A stretch of 64,000 bases of DNA, taken from NCBI GenBank assembly GCA_018292915.2, contig JACVVK020000447.1, positions 23,501 to 87,500 on the forward strand, written 5' to 3'. The stretch is from Batillaria attramentaria (Eukaryota > Mollusca > Gastropoda > Batillariidae). Position 1 is the stretch's first letter; each line of letters starts with the position of its first letter. Made by a program: the position numbers and the translations under genes. Below are positions 1-12,238 of the stretch, piece after piece. Below the pieces are notes generated by a model. The model ran no database searches. It saw nothing but the letters and a program-made list of their open reading frames with translations, and was not told the DNA's origin.

Positions 1-3000
1 TGTAGTAAGTGGGGTGTAGTGGTGTAGTAAGTGGGGTGTAGTGGTGTAGGAAGTGGGATGTAAGTGTTGTATGGGAAAGTCACACAATAACAATGTCTTT
101 ACGAGGGTGTAGCAGAGTAGTGGTGTAGTGAGTGGGGTGTAGTGGTGTAGCAAGTGGGGTGTAGTGGTGTAGTAAGTGGGGTGTAGTGGTGTAGCAAGTG
201 GGGTGTAAGTGTTGTATGGGAAAGTCACACAATAACAATGTCTTTACGAGGGTGTAGCAGAGTAGTGGTGTAGTGAGTGGGATGTAGTGGTGTAGTAAGT
301 GGGGTGTAGTGGTGTAGTAAGTGGGGTGTAGTGGTGTAGCAAGTGGGGTGTAGTGGTGTAGTAAGTGGGGTGTAGTGGTGTAGTAAGTGGGGTGTAATGG
401 TGTAGCAAGTGGGGTGTAGTGGGGTAGCAAGTGGGGTGTAGTGGTGTAGCAAGTGGGGTGTAAGTGTTGTATGGGAAAGTCACACAATAACAATGTCTTT
501 ACGAGGGTGTAGCAGAGTAGTGGTGTAGTGAGTGGGATGTAGTGGTGTAGTAAGTGGGGTGTAGTGGTGTAGTAAGTGGGGTGTAGTGGTGTAGTAAGTG
601 GGGTGTAAGTGTTGTATGGGAAAGTCACACAATAACAATGTCTTTACGAGGGTGTAGCAGAGTAGTGGTGTAGTGAGTGGGGTGTAGTGGTGTAGCAAGT
701 GGGGTGTAGTGGTGTAGTAAGTGGGGTGTAGTGGTGTAGCAAGTGGGATGTAGTGGTGTAGCAAGTGGGGTGTAAGTGTTGTATGGGAAAGTCACACAAT
801 AACAATGTCTTTACGAGGGTGTAGCAGAGTAGTGGTGTAGTGAGTGGGATGTAGTGGTGTAGTAAGTGGGGTGTAGTGGTGTAGCAAGTGGGGTGTAAGT
901 GTTGTATGGGAAAGTCACACAATAACAATGTCTTTACGAGGGTGTAGCAGAGTAGTGGTGTAGTGAGTGGGGTGTAGTGGTGTAGCAAGTGGGATGTAGT
1001 GGTGTAGCAAGTGGGGTGTAAGTGTTGTATGGGAAAGTCACACAATAACAATGTCTTTACGAGGGTGTAGCAGAGTAGTGGTGTAGTGAGTGGGGTGTAG
1101 TGGTGTAGCAAGTGGGGTGTAGTGGTGTAGTAAGTGGGGTGTAGTGGTGTAGCAAGTGGGGTGTAGTGGTGTAGTAAGTGGGGTGTAGTGGTGTAGTAAG
1201 TGGGGTGTAGTGGTGTAGTAAGTGGGGTGTAGTGGTGTAGCAAGTGGGGTGTAGTGGTGTAGTAAGTGGGGTGTAGTGGTGTAGTAAGTGGGGTGTAGTG
1301 GTGTAGTAAGTGGGGTGCAATGGTGTAGCAAGTGGGGTGTAGTGGTGTAGCAAGTGGGGTGTAAGTGTTGTATGGGAAAGTCACACAATAACAATGTCTT
1401 TACGAGGGTGTAGCAGAGTAGTGGTGTAGTGAGTGGGGTGTAGTGGTGTAGCAAGTGGGATGTAGTGGTGTAGCAAGTGGGGTGTAAGTGTTGTATGGGA
1501 AAGTCACACAATAACAATGTCTTTACGAGGGTGTAGCAGAGTAGTGGTGTAGTGAGTGGGGTGTAGTGGTGTAGCAAGTGGGATGTAGTGGTGTAGCAAG
1601 TGGGGTGTAAGTGTTGTATGGGAAAGTCACACAATAACAATGTCTTTACGAGGGTGTAGCAGAGTAGTGGTGTAGTGAGTGGGGTGTAGTGGTGTAGCCA
1701 GTGGGGTGTAGTGGTGTAGTAAGTGGGGTGTAGTGGTGTAGTAAGTGGGGTGTAAGTGTTGTATGGGAAAGTCACACAATAACAATGTCTTTACGAGGGT
1801 GTAGCAGAGTAGTGGTGTAGTGAGTGGGATGTAGTGGTGTAGTAAGTGGGGTGTAGTGGTGTAGTAAGTGGGGTGTAGTGGTGTAGCAAGTGGGGTGTAG
1901 TGGTGTAGTAAGTGGGGTGTAGTGGTGTAGGAAGTGGGGTGTAGTGGTGTAGTAAGTGGGGTGTAGTGGTGTAGCAAGTGGGGTGTAGTGGTGTAGCAAG
2001 TGGGGTGTAGTGGTGTAGCAAGTGGGGTGTAAGTGTTGTATGGGAAAGTCACACAATAACAATGTCTTTACGAGGGTGTAGCAGAGTAGTGGTGTAGTGA
2101 GTGGGATGTAGTGGTGTAGTAAGTGGGGTGTAGTGGTGTAGTAAGTGGGGTGTAGTGGTGTAGTAAGTGGGGTGTAGTGGTGTAGGAAGTGGGATGTAAG
2201 TGTTGTATGGGAAAGTCACACAATAACAATGTCTTTACGAGGGTGTAGCAGAGTAGTGGTGTAGTGAGTGGGGTGTAGTGGTGTAGCAAGTGGGGTGTAG
2301 TGGTGTAGTAAGTGGGGTGTAGTGGTGTAGCAAGTGGGGTGTAAGTGTTGTATGGGAAAGTCACACAATAACAATGTCTTTACGAGGGTGTAGCAGAGTA
2401 GTGGTGTAGTGAGTGGGATGTAGTGGTGTAGTAAGTGGGGTGTAGTGGTGTAGTAAGTGGGGTGTAGTGGTGTAGCAAGTGGGGTGTAGTGGTGTAGTAA
2501 GTGGGGTGTAGTGGTGTAGTAAGTGGGGTGTAATGGTGTAGCAAGTGGGGTGTAGTGGGGTAGCAAGTGGGGTGTAGTGGTGTAGCAAGTGGGGTGTAAG
2601 TGTTGTATGGGAAAGTCACACAATAACAATGTCTTTACGAGGGTGTAGCAGAGTAGTGGTGTAGTGAGTGGGATGTAGTGGTGTAGTAAGTGGGGTGTAG
2701 TGGTGTAGTAAGTGGGGTGTAAGTGTTGTATGGGAAAGTCACACAATAACAATGTCTTTACGAGGGTGTAGCAGAGTAGTGGTGTAGTGAGTGGGGTGTA
2801 GTGGTGTAGCAAGTGGGGTGTAGTGGTGTAGTAAGTGGGGTGTAGTGGTGTAGCAAGTGGGATGTAGTGGTGTAGCAAGTGGGGTGTAAGTGTTGTATGG
2901 GAAAGTCACACAATAACAATGTCTTTACGAGGGTGTAGCAGAGTAGTGGTGTAGTGAGTGGGATGTAGTGGTGTAGTAAGTGGGGTGTAGTGGTGTAGCA

Positions 3001-6000
3001 AGTGGGGTGTAAGTGTTGTATGGGAAAGTCACACAATAACAATGTCTTTACGAGGGTGTAGCAGAGTAGTGGTGTAGTGAGTGGGGTGTAGTGGTGTAGC
3101 AAGTGGGATGTAGTGGTGTAGCAAGTGGGGTGTAAGTGTTGTATGGGAAAGTCACACAATAACAATGTCTTTACGAGGGTGTAGCAGAGTAGTGGTGTAG
3201 TGAGTGGGGTGTAGTGGTGTAGCAAGTGGGGTGTAGTGGTGTAGTAAGTGGGGTGTAGTGGTGTAGCAAGTGGGGTGTAGTGGTGTAGTAAGTGGGGTGT
3301 AGTGGTGTAGTAAGTGGGGTGTAGTGGTGTAGCAAGTGGGGTGTAGTGGTGTAGTAAGTGGGGTGTAGTGGTGTAGTAAGTGGGGTGTAGTGGTGTAGTA
3401 AGTGGGGTGCAATGGTGTAGCAAGTGGGGTGTAGTGGTGTAGCAAGTGGGGTGTAGTGGTGTAGCAAGTGGGGTGTAAGTGTTGTATGGGAAAGGCACAC
3501 AATAACAATGTCTTTACGAGGGTGTAGCAGAGTAGTCGTGTAGTGAGTGGGATGTAGTGGTGTAGTAAGTGGGGTGTAGTGGTGTAGTAAGTGGGGTGTA
3601 GTGGTGTAGTAAGTGGGGTGTAGTGGTGTAGCAAGTGGGGTGTAAGTGTTGTATGGGAAAGTCACACAATAACAATGTCTTTTTCTGAGGGTGTAGCAGA
3701 GTAGTGGTGTAGTGAGTGGGGTGTAGTGGTGTAGCAAGTGGGGTGTAGTGGTGTAGTAAGTGGGGAGTAGTGGTGTAGCAAGTGGGGTGTAGTGGTGTAG
3801 TAAGTGGGGTGTAGTGGTGTAGCAAGTGGGGTGTAAGTGTTGTATGGGAAAGTCACACAATAACAATGTCTTTACGAGGGTGTAGCAGAGTAGTGGTGTA
3901 GTAAGTGGGGTGTAGTGGTGTAGTAAGTGGGGTGTAGTGGTGTAGTAAGTGGGGTGTAAGTGTTGTATGGGAAAGTCACACAATAACAATGTCTTTACGA
4001 GGGTGTAGCAGAGTAGTGGTGTAGTGAGTGGGATGTAGTGGTGTAGTAAGTGGGGTGTAGTGGTGTAGCAAGTGGGGTGTAAGTGTTGTATGGGAAAGTC
4101 ACACAATAACAATGTCTTTACGAGGGTGTAGCAGAGTAGTGGTGTAGTGAGTGGGGTGTAGTGGTGTAGCAAGTGGGATGTAGTGGTGTAGCAAGTGGGG
4201 TGTAAGTGTTGTATGGGAAAGTCACACAATAACAATGTCTTTACGAGGGTGTAGCAGAGTAGAGGTGTAGTGAGTGGGGTGTAGTGGTGTAGCAAGTGGG
4301 ATGTAGTGGTGTAGCAAGTGGGGTGTAAGTGTTGTATGGGAAAGTCACACAATAACAATGTCTTTACGAGGGTGTAGCAGAGTAGTGGTGTAGTGAGTGG
4401 GGTGTAGTGGTGTAGCAAGTGGGGTGTAGTGGTGTAGTAAGTGGGGTGTAGTGGTGTAGTAAGTGGGGTGTAATTGTTGTATGGGAAAGTCACACAATAA
4501 CAATGTCTTTACGAGGGTGTAGCAGAGTAGTGCTGTAGTGAGTGGGTTGTAGTGGTGTAGTAAGTGGGGTGTAGTGGTGTAGTAAGTGGGGTGTAGTGGT
4601 GTAGCAAGTGGGGTGTAGTGGTGTAGTAAGTGGGGTGTAGTGGTGTAGCAAGTGGGGTGTAATGGTGAAGCAAGTGGGGTGTAGTGGTGTAGCAAGTGGG
4701 GTGTAGTGGTGTAGCAAGTGGGGTGTAGTGGTGTAGCAAGTGGGGTGTAAGTGTTGTATGGGAAAGGCACACAATAACAATGTCTTTACGAGGGTGTAGC
4801 AGAGTAGTCGTGTAGTGAGTGGGATGTAGTGGTGTAGTAAGTGGGGTGTAGTGGTGTAGTAAGTGGGGTGTAGTGGTGTAGTAAGTGGGGTGTAGTGGTG
4901 TAGCAAGTGGGGTGTAAGTGTTGTATGGGAAAGTCACACAATAACAATGTCTTTTTCTGAGGGTGTAGCAGAGTAGTGGTGTAGTGAGTGGGGTGTAGTG
5001 GTGTAGCAAGTGGGGTGTAGTGGTGTAGTAAGTGGGGAGTAGTGGTGTAGCAAGTGGGGTGTAGTGGTGTAGTAAGTGGGGTGTAGTGGTGTAGCAAGTG
5101 GGGTGTAAGTGTTGTATGGGAAAGTCACACAATAACAATGTCTTTACGAGGGTGTAGCAGAGTAGTGGTGTAGTAAGTGGGGTGTAGTGGTGTAGTAAGT
5201 GGGGTGTAGTGGTGTAGTAAGTGGGGTGTAAGTGTTGTATGGGAAAGTCACACAATAACAATGTCTTTACGAGGGTGTAGCAGAGTAGTGGTGTAGTGAG
5301 TGGGATGTAGTGGTGTAGTAAGTGGGGTGTAGTGGTGTAGCAAGTGGGGTGTAAGTGTTGTATGGGAAAGTCACACAATAACAATGTCTTTACGAGGGTG
5401 TAGCAGAGTAGTGGTGTAGTGAGTGGGGTGTAGTGGTGTAGCAAGTGGGATGTAGTGGTGTAGCAAGTGGGGTGTAAGTGTTGTATGGGAAAGTCACACA
5501 ATAACAATGTCTTTACGAGGGTGTAGCAGAGTAGAGGTGTAGTGAGTGGGGTGTAGTGGTGTAGCAAGTGGGATGTAGTGGTGTAGCAAGTGGGGTGTAA
5601 GTGTTGTATGGGAAAGTCACACAATAACAATGTCTTTACGAGGGTGTAGCAGAGTAGTGGTGTAGTGAGTGGGGTGTAGTGGTGTAGCAAGTGGGGTGTA
5701 GTGGTGTAGTAAGTGGGGTGTAGTGGTGTAGTAAGTGGGGTGTAAGTGTTGTATGGGAAAGTCACACAATAACAATGTCTTTACGAGGGTGTAGCAGAGT
5801 AGTGGTGTAGTGAGTGGGTTGTAGTGGTGTAGTAAGTGGGGTGTAGTGGTGTAGTAAGTGGGGTGTAGTGGTGTAGCAAGTGGGGTGTAGTGGTGTAGTA
5901 AGTGGGGTGTAGTGGTGTAGCAAGTGGGGTGTAGTGGTGTAGCAAGTGGGGTGTAGTGGTGTAGCAAGTGGGGTGTAGTGGTGTAGCAAGTGGGGTGTAA

Positions 6001-8720
6001 GTGTTGTATGGGAAAGTCACACAATAACAATGTCTTTACGAGGGTGTAGCAGAGTAGTGGTGTAGTGAGTGGGATGTAGTGGTGTAGTAAGTGGGGTGTA
6101 GTGGTGTAGCAAGTGGGATGTAGTGGTGTAGCAAGTGGGGTGTAAGTGTTGTATGGGAAAGTCACACAATAACAATGTCTTTACGAGGGTGTAGCAGAGT
6201 AGTGGTGTAGTGAGTGGGGTGTAGTGGTGTAGCAAGTGGGGTGTAGTGGTGTAGTAAGTGGGGTGTAGTGGTGTAGTAAGTGGGGTGTAAGTGTTGTATG
6301 GGAAAGTCACACAATAACAATGTCTTTACGAGGGTGTAGCAGAGTAGTGGTGTAGTGAGTGGGTTGTAGTGGTGTAGTAAGTGGGGTGTAGTGGTGTAGT
6401 AAGTGGGGTGTAGTGGTGTAGCAAGTGGGGTGTAGTGGTGTAGTAAGTGGGGTGTAGTGGTGTAGCAAGTGGGGTGTAATGGTGTAGCAAGTGGGGTGTA
6501 GTGGTGTAGCAAGTGGGGTGTAGTGGTGTAGCAAGTGGGGTGTAAGTGTTGTATGGGAAAGTCACACAATAACAATGTCTTTACGAGGGTGTAGCAGAGT
6601 AGAGGTGTAGTGAGTGGGGTGTAGTGGTGTAGCAAGTGGGGTGTAGTGGTGTAGCAAGTGGGGTGTAAGTGTTGTATGGCAAAGTCACACAATAACAATG
6701 TCTTTACGAGGGTGTAGCAGAGTAGTGGTGTAGTGAGTGGGGTGTAGTGGTGTAGCAAGTGGGGTGTAGTGGTGTAGTAAGTGGGGTGTAGTGGTGTAGC
6801 AAGTGGGGTGTAGTGGTGTAGCAAGTGGGGTGTAAGTGTTATATGGCAAAGTCACACAATAACAATGTCTTTACGAGGGTGTAGCAGAGTAGTGGTGTAG
6901 TGAGTGGGGTGTAGTGGTGTAGTAAGTGGGGTGTAGTGGTGTAGTAAGTGGGGTGTAGTGGTGTAGCAAGTGGGGTGTAGTGGTGTAGCAAGTGGGGTGT
7001 AAGTGTTGTATGGGAAAGTCACACAATAACAATGTCTTTACGAGGGTGTAGCAGAGTAGTGGTGTAGTGAGTGGGGTGTAGTGGTGTAGCAAGTGGGGTG
7101 TAGTGGTGTAGTAAGTGGGGAGTAGTGGTGTAGCAAGTGGGGTGTAGTGGTGTAGTAAGTGGGGTGTAGTGGTGTAGTAAGTGGGGTGTAAGTGTTGTAA
7201 GTGGGGTGTAAGTGTTGTATGGGAAAGTCACACAATAACAATGTCTTTACGAGGGTGTAGCAGAGTAGTGGTGTAGTGAGTGGGGTGTAGTGGTGTAGCA
7301 AGTGGGGTGTAGTGGTGTAGTAAGTGAGGTGGGTGGGTGGGTGTTTGGGGGTTTAACGTCCTTTTCCACCACATAGGGTGATATCAAAGACGGGGCAACG
7401 ATGAAAAAGCCAGCACAAATATTTGGCCCCAGCGGGGATCGAACTCACGACCCGAGCATTAGAAGTCCATAGTAAGTGGGGAGTAGTGGTGTAGCAAGTG
7501 GGGTGTAGTGGTGTAGTAAGTGGGGTGTAGTGGTGTAGTAAGTGGGGTGTAAGTGTTGTATGGGAAAGTCACACAATAACAATGTCTTTACGAGGGTGTA
7601 GCAGAGTAGTGGTGTAGTGAGTGGGGTGTAGTGGTGTAGCAAGTGGGGTGTAGTGGTGTAGCAAGTGGGGTGTAAGTGTTGTATGGGAAAGTCACACAAT
7701 AACAATGTCTTTACGAGGGTGTAGTGGTGTAGTGAGTGGGGTGTAGTGGTGTAGCAAGTGGGGTGTAGTGGTGTAGTAAGTGGGGAGTAGTGGTGTAGCA
7801 AGTGGGGTGTAGTGGTGTAGTAAGTGGGGTGTAGTGGTGTAGCAAGTGGGGTGTAAGTGTTGTATGGGAAAGTCACACAATAACAATGTCTTTACGAGGG
7901 TGTAGCAGAGTAGTGGTGTAGCACGTGGGGTGTAGTGGTGTAGCAAGTGGGGTGTAAGTGTTGTATGGGAAAGTTACACAATAACAATGTCTTTACGAGG
8001 GTGTAGCAGAGTAGTGGTGTAGTGAGTGGGGTGTAGTGGTGTAGCAAGTGGGGTGTAGTGGTGTAGTAAGTGGGGTGTAGTGGTGTAGCAAGTGGAGTGT
8101 AAGTGTTGTATGGGAAAGTCACACAATAACAATGTCTTTACGAGGGTGTAGCAGAGTAGTGGTGTAGTGAGTGGGGTGTAGTGGTGTAGCAAGTGGGGTG
8201 TAGTGGTGTAGCAAGTGGGGTGTAAGTGTTGTATGGGAAAGTCACACAATAACAATGTCTTTACGAGGGTGTAGCAGAGTAGTGGTGTAGTGAGTGGGGT
8301 GTAGTGGTGTAGCAAGTGGGGTGTAGTGGTGTAGTAAGTGGGGAGTAGTGGTGTAGCAAGTGGGGTGTAGTGGTGTAGCAAGTGGGGTGTAGTGTTGTAG
8401 TAAGTGGGGTGTAGTGGTGTAGCAAGTGGGGTGTAAGTGTTGTATGGGAAAGTCACACAATAACAATGTCTTTACGAGGGTGTAGCAGAGTAGTGGTGTA
8501 GTGAGTGGGGTGTAGTGGTGTAGCAAGTGGGGTGTAGTGGTGTAGTAAGTGGGGTGTAGTGGTGTAGTAAGTGGGGTGTAAGTGTTGTAGTAAGTGGGGT
8601 GTAAGTGTTGTATGGGAAAGTCACACAATAACAATGTCTTTACGAGGGTGTAGCAGAGTAGTGGTGTAGCAAGTGGGGTGTAGTGGTGTAGCAAGTTGTA
8701 TGGGAAAGTCACACAGTAAC
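1..8720. repeat. 22-bp satellite array with an inserted cassette (block 1)
   Basis: The monomer is 22 bp, close to TGTAGTGGTGTAGYAAGTGGGG, where Y separates two main variants (AGCAAG and AGTAAG). Runs of 1 to about 11 monomers are broken about fifty times by a conserved cassette containing TGTTGTATGGGAAAGTCACA, then AATAACAATGTCTTTACGAG and GGGTGTAGCAGAGTAG. Distances between cassettes fall near 122 bp plus multiples of 22 bp. The minus strand lacks stops in all three frames of the monomer, so it gives long His/Thr/Leu/Tyr-rich open frames. These are artefacts of the repeat and not genes. A SINE interrupts the array near 7.4 kb. The array is open at the left edge of the window. Confidence 0.95.
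7329..7470 (-). mobile_element. tRNA-derived SINE (family S1), head-truncated, inside the satellite
   Basis: Read on the minus strand, this contains the tRNA-like B-box region (GAGTTCGATCCCCGC), then GGCCAAATATTTGTGCTGGC, CGTCTTTGATATCACCC, GTGGTGGAAAAGGACGTTAA and a CACCCACCCACC tail. The A-box part is missing, so it is 5'-truncated. Satellite monomers continue on both sides, so the element inserted into an existing array. The same family recurs near 22.0, 24.9, 32.8, 37.9, 45.1, 51.2 and 51.9 kb. Confidence 0.85.
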
Positions 8721-10935
8721 AATGTCTTTACGAGGATGTAGCAGAGTAGTGGTGTAGTGAGTGGGGTGTAGTGGTGTAGTAAGTGGGGTGTAGTGGTGTA
8801 GCAAGTGGGGTGGAGCAGTGTAGCAAGTGGGGTGTAGTGGTGTAGCAAGTTGGCATGGGGTGTAGCAGTGAAGCAAGTGGGATGTAGTGGTGTAGCAAGT
8901 GGGGTGTAGTGGTGTAGCAAGTGGGGTGGAGCAGTGTAGCAAGTGGGGTGTAGTGGTGTAGCAAGTTGGCCTGGGGTGTAGCAGTGAAGCAAGTGGGATG
9001 TAGTGGTGTAGCAAGTGGGGTGTAGTGGTGTAGCAAGTGGGGTGGAGCAGTGTAGCAAGTGGGGTGTAGTGGTGTAGCAAGTTGGCCTGGGGTGTAGCAG
9101 TGAAGCAAGTGGGATGTAGTGGTGTAGCAAGTGGGGTGTAGTGGTGTAGCAAGTGGGGTGGAGCAGTGTAGCAAGTGGGGTGTAGTGGTGTAGCAAGTTG
9201 GCCTGGGGTGTAGCTGTGAAGCAAGTGGGATGTAGTTGTGTAGCAAGTGGGGTGTAGTGGTGTAGCAAGTGGGGTGGAGCAGTGTAACAAGTGGGATGTA
9301 GTGGTGTAGCAAGTGGGGTGTATTTGTGTAGCAAGTGGGGTGTAGCGGTGTAGCAAGTGGGATGTAGTGGTGTAGCAAGTGGGGTGTAGTGGTGTAGCAA
9401 GTGGGGTGGAGCAGTGTAGCAAGTGGGATGTAGTGGTGTAGCAAGTGGGGTGTAGTGGTGTAGCAAGTTGGCCTGGGGTGTAGCAGTGAAGCAAGTGGGA
9501 TGTAGTGGTGTAGCAAGTGGGGTGTAGTGGTGCAGCAAGTGGGGTGTAGTGGTGTAGCAAGTGGGGTGGAGCAGTGTAGCAAGTGGGATGTAGTGGTGTA
9601 GCAAGTGGGGTGTAGCGGTGTAGCAAGTGGGATGTAGTGGTGTAGTAAGTGGGGTGTAGTGGTGTAGTAAGTGGGGTGTAGTGGTGTAGCAAGTGGGGTG
9701 TAGCGGTGTAGTAAGTGGGGTGTAGTGGTGTAGCAAATGGGGTGTAGTGGTGTAGCAAGTGGGATGGAGCAGTGTAGCAAGTGGGGTGTAGTGGTGTAGC
9801 AAGTTGGCCTGGGTTGTAGCAGTGAAGCAAGTGGGATGTAGTGGTGTAGCAAGTGGGGTGTAGTGGTGTAGCAAGTGGGGTGTAGTGGTGTAGCAAGTGG
9901 GGTGTAGTTGTGTAGCAAGTGGGGTGTAGCAGTGTAGCAAGTGGGGTGTAGTGGTGTAGCAAGTGGGGTGTAGTGGTGTAGCAAGTGGGGTGTAGTGGTG
10001 TAGCAAGTGGGATGTAGTGGTGTAGTAAGTGGGGTGTAGTGGTGTAGCAAGTGGGGTGTAGCGGTGTAGTAAGTGGGGTGTAGTGGTGTAGCAAGTGGGG
10101 TGTAGTGGTGTAGCAAGTGGGATGGAGCAGTGTAGCAAGTGGGATGTAGTGGTGTAGCAAGTGGGGTGTAGTGGTGTAGCAAGTGGGGTGTAGCGGTGTA
10201 GTAAGTGGGGTGTAGTGGTGTAGTAAGTGGGGTGTAGTGGTGTAGCAAGTGGGGTGTAGTGGTGCAGCAAGTGGGGTGTAGTGGTGTAGCAAGTGGGGTG
10301 TAGTGGTGTAGTAAGTGGGGTGTAGTGGTGTAGCAAGTGGGGTGTAGTGGTGTAGCAAGTGGGGTGTAGTGGTGTAGTAAGTGGGGTGTAGTGGTGTAGC
10401 AAGTGGGGTGTAGTGGTGTAGCAAGTGGGGTGTAGTGGTGTAGCAGGTGGGATGGAGCAGTGTAGCAAGTGGGATGTAGTGGTGTAGCAAGTGGGGTGTA
10501 GCGGTGTAGCAAGTGGGATGTAGTGGTGTAGTAAGTGGGATGTAGTGGTGTAGCAAGTGGGGTGTAGTGGTGCAGCAAGTGGGGTGTAGCGGTGTAGCAA
10601 GTGGGGTGTAATGGTGTAGCAAGTGGGGTGTAGTGGTGTAGCAAGTGGGGTGTAGTGGTGTAGCAAGTGGGGTGTAGCGGTGTAGCAAGTGGGGTGTAAT
10701 GGTGTAGCAAGTGGGGTGTAATGGTGTAGCAAGTGGGGTGTAGTGGTGTAGCAAGTGGGGTGTAGTGGTGTAGTAAGTGGGGTGTAGTGGTGTAGCAAGT
10801 GGGGTGTAGTGGTGTAGTAAGTGGGGTGTAGTGGTGTAGCAAGTGGGGTGTAGTGGTGTAGCAAGTGGGGTGTAGCAGTGTAATAAGTTGGCTGTAGTGG
10901 TGTAGCAAGTGGGGTGTAGTGGTGTAGTAAGTGGC
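8721..10935. repeat. 22-bp satellite array, block 2 (no cassette, 116-bp higher-order units)
   Basis: The same 22-bp family continues, but the TATGGGAAAGTCACA cassette stops at about 8.72 kb. New variants appear instead: GTGGAGCAGTG, GTAGCAGTGAAGCAAG and the junction AAGTTGGCCTGGGG. The TTGGC junction occurs at about 8,851, 8,967, 9,083 and 9,199, exactly 116 bp apart, and again near 9,469 and 9,805. The array ends at about 10,935, next to DNA resembling a DNA-transposon end. No genes are seen in it. Confidence 0.92.
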
Positions 10936-11125
10936 GTGTAGCAACACATTTTTATACAGCCGCACTCGCCTGAACGAAACACGCTTAAGCAAAAAACTCG
11001 GATTGCAAAAACCAAAATCAATTGTAAGACTATTTCTAATTCGGATAAGCCAAACTCTGTCAAAAAAATAGGTAACTCAAACACGGATATCTCAAACGTG
11101 ATTTTGACAGATAAGCCGAACTCTA
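10936..11125. mobile_element. Degenerate pogo/Tigger-like MITE fragment
   Basis: This segment contains CACGCTTAAGC, ATTCGGATAAGCCAAACTC, CACGGATATCTC and GATAAGCCGAACTC. These are the same words as in the better-bounded copy near 13.05-13.19 kb. Repeated (C)GGATAAGCCGAAC motifs are typical of terminal regions of pogo/Tigger-type non-autonomous elements in invertebrates. Exact ends and a target duplication are not visible. It directly abuts the satellite. Confidence 0.4.
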
Positions 11126-11369
11126 AACACTGTCGGAGAGACTTTTTTTTTTTTTAAATTTGCTTGAAAAACACGTCGGGAAGATAAACATATTTCGGCA
11201 AGGCTATAATTATCCCCGAAACGAACACGTCACCTGGTTTTCAGTATGCGGGAAACTGATGACGCGTGCCACATGTTTTGCAGGCGCCTTTGTTTGGACA
11301 GAAAGAGTGGTAAATTTGCGTGCGTGAATTAGGTGGTGGGTTTAGGGTTGGCGGTTAGAGACGGGACGG

Positions 11370-11501
11370 CCGAGGGAGGGGCACAGGGGGGGGGGGGGGG
11401 AAACAGGGGAGGGGCAAGTCGAAAGGTAACCTTGGGAGCGGATTTGCGATGGGCGTGGTTTATGGGCTAGTCGAAAGGATGTGAGCTCAGCTCGGGCATA
11501 G

Positions 11502-11543
<42 letters not shown>

Positions 11544-11589
11544 GGGAGGGAGATTGGGTGTGCATTGGCTTGTGCGTATAGAAGCCCGC

Positions 11590-11658
<69 letters not shown>

Positions 11659-11752
11659 CGTGTGTCTGTGTGTGAGGGTGGGGGAGGTGAGGGGGTGGGA
11701 GGGGGGGGGGAGCTGGAGCGTGCATTGGCTTGTGCGTATAGAAGCCCGCACA

Positions 11753-11808
<56 letters not shown>
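11370..11808. repeat. GT microsatellites with a flanking ~160-bp tandem duplication
   Basis: Three (GT)n tracts (about 11,503-11,539, 11,593-11,650 and 11,756-11,807) alternate with G-rich spacers. The unique segment GCATTGGCTTGTGCGTATAG, followed by AAGCCCGCACAT, appears at about 11,561 and again at about 11,723. The tract plus spacer is therefore duplicated in tandem. There is no coding content; the His-Thr and Val-Cys open frames are microsatellite artefacts. Confidence 0.9.
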
Positions 11809-11812
<4 letters not shown>

Positions 11813-12238
11813 CCATTTAGTTTTACAGTTGTTTTTGATAACGCCCCACTGAAGAAAGCACTTGAAACTTGTCACTGTTTTTGGTTGTTGTTGTTTTTTT
11901 GCTTCCGGTACGCCCCCGAGGTCGGCGGGGCACGATTTTGGAGCTGTGTCTTTTTGGACACTTTCACACGTTTCGAGTGTCGAGTGTCGAGTCTCCAAAA
12001 TCACCAAGAGTGGTTCTGTGTAGCGGCAGAATACAGTGGCTTGCTATTTTGCGGTGAAGGTGGTTGTGTTGGAGTCTTTTCCGTGGTTTTGTGTTGGATA
12101 ACTGAGCGACCGGTCAATAAGAGGACATTTGCACCCGTGCACGTGCGACAGCGGTAGTGCTGTGTTACGGCAAGGTGAACAACACAGCGGGTAGGACATA
12201 TAGCCCGTATAGGTGAGTGGTATCGTTCACAACACACT

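Noticed and set aside
1..10935. Telomeric or centromeric identity of the satellite
   Set aside because: No TTAGGG-type repeat is present, and a centromeric role cannot be told from sequence alone.
80..10992. Very long minus-strand open frames (up to about 790 codons) with HPTCYTTTPHLLHHYTPL repeats
   Set aside because: The 22-bp monomer lacks stops in every minus-strand frame, so all three frames stay open. There are no natural starts, no splice sites and no composition change. It is a satellite artefact.
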